Shown: piece by piece, positions 12,019-12,063 of the stretch
Position numbering within the stretch: position 1 is the stretch's first letter
How the letters are laid out: the number at the start of each line of letters is the position of its first letter
Origin: Candidatus Saccharibacteria bacterium UBA6575
Lineage (GTDB): Bacteria > Patescibacteriota > Saccharimonadia > Saccharimonadales > Saccharimonadaceae
Reading direction: 5' to 3'
Length of the DNA: 12,063 nt
Assembly: GCA_002434005.1 (NCBI GenBank)
Contig: DJJF01000013.1
Span: 1-12,063, forward strand
Translations under genes and position numbers: made by a program
The notes under the pieces: generated by a model
The model's input: only the letters and a program-made list of their open reading frames with translations
Databases searched by the model: none
What the model was told of the DNA's origin: nothing

Positions 12019-12063
12019 ATGCGAAAACAAACTTCATCCCTCGATGGTTTCGTTCCTCGTCGT
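12019..12063 (+). CDS. Start of an unidentified gene cut by the window edge
   Basis: Fifteen codons, reading MRKQTSSLDGFVPRR, run open to the right edge. GGGAAG (12006-12011) lies 7 nt before the ATG, and an extended -10 lies just upstream, which supports a true gene start. The fragment is too short to name a product. Confidence 0.5.
   Translation, partial: MRKQTSSLDGFVPRR

Noticed and set aside
1..12063. tRNA, rRNA, CRISPR, transposase or contiguous parS
   Set aside because: I looked by eye for T-arm motifs, regularly spaced repeats, transposase motifs and TGTTTCACGTGAAACA-like palindromes and found none. A covariance-model scan would be needed to exclude small RNAs.

Overview
The window looks like chromosomal DNA of a small-genome member of the Patescibacteria/CPR, most likely Candidatus Saccharibacteria (TM7). 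This is inferred from compact gene spacing, many short lineage-specific proteins, an IleRS of the eukaryal-like (IleS2) kind, UGA used as an ordinary stop (ileS, photolyase), moderate GC in the housekeeping genes (about 45-50% in stretches counted by hand), and a chromosomal parA-parB pair. No database search was possible, so the taxonomic call is tentative.

Layout. Bases 1-1718: 3' part of ileS, overlapped by a Crp/Fnr-family regulator. Bases 1767-2240: a self-contained cassette (promoter, strong ribosome binding site, 83-codon GC-rich orphan gene A, three-codon mini-ORF, hairpin). Bases 2251-4313: a class II photolyase and a BLVRB-like NAD(P)-binding reductase, divergent from a 41-bp promoter region. 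Bases 4318-4733: a long hairpin, orphan GC-rich gene B on the minus strand, and a back-to-back promoter region. Bases 4740-7041: a small acidic protein, a zincin-like metalloprotease, a secreted Ig/FN3-like surface protein with a C-terminal membrane anchor, and an acidic orphan. Bases 7062-7877: galU. Bases 7880-8287: orphan GC-rich gene C with its own promoter and terminator-like hairpin. Bases 8298-8718: rplU with promoter and terminator. Bases 8771-9426: a single-pass membrane protein and terminator. Bases 9428-11119: parA-parB. Bases 11116-11926, minus strand: lepB followed directly by a 64-residue orphan that overlaps the end of parB. A further gene begins at the right edge.

Two patterns run across the window. 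First, six genes (photolyase, BLVRB-like reductase, zincin, acidic orphan, galU, lepB) have a -10-like hexamer ending only 7-9 nt before the start codon, and most of these genes have no Shine-Dalgarno sequence. This predicts leaderless or nearly leaderless mRNAs, often from extended -10 promoters of the form TGCTA. Second, three orphan genes (A, B, C; 83-86 codons; 57-60% GC by hand count) break this pattern. Each is a single-gene cassette with its own promoter, a longer leader, a clear Shine-Dalgarno sequence and a downstream hairpin, placed between lower-GC housekeeping genes. These cassettes are the best candidates here for something undescribed.

Functionally the window mixes core processes (isoleucylation, ribosome, chromosome segregation), envelope functions (signal peptidase, UDP-glucose supply, surface Ig protein, membrane protein) and light-driven DNA repair. 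It contains no tRNA, rRNA, CRISPR array or transposase that I can see.
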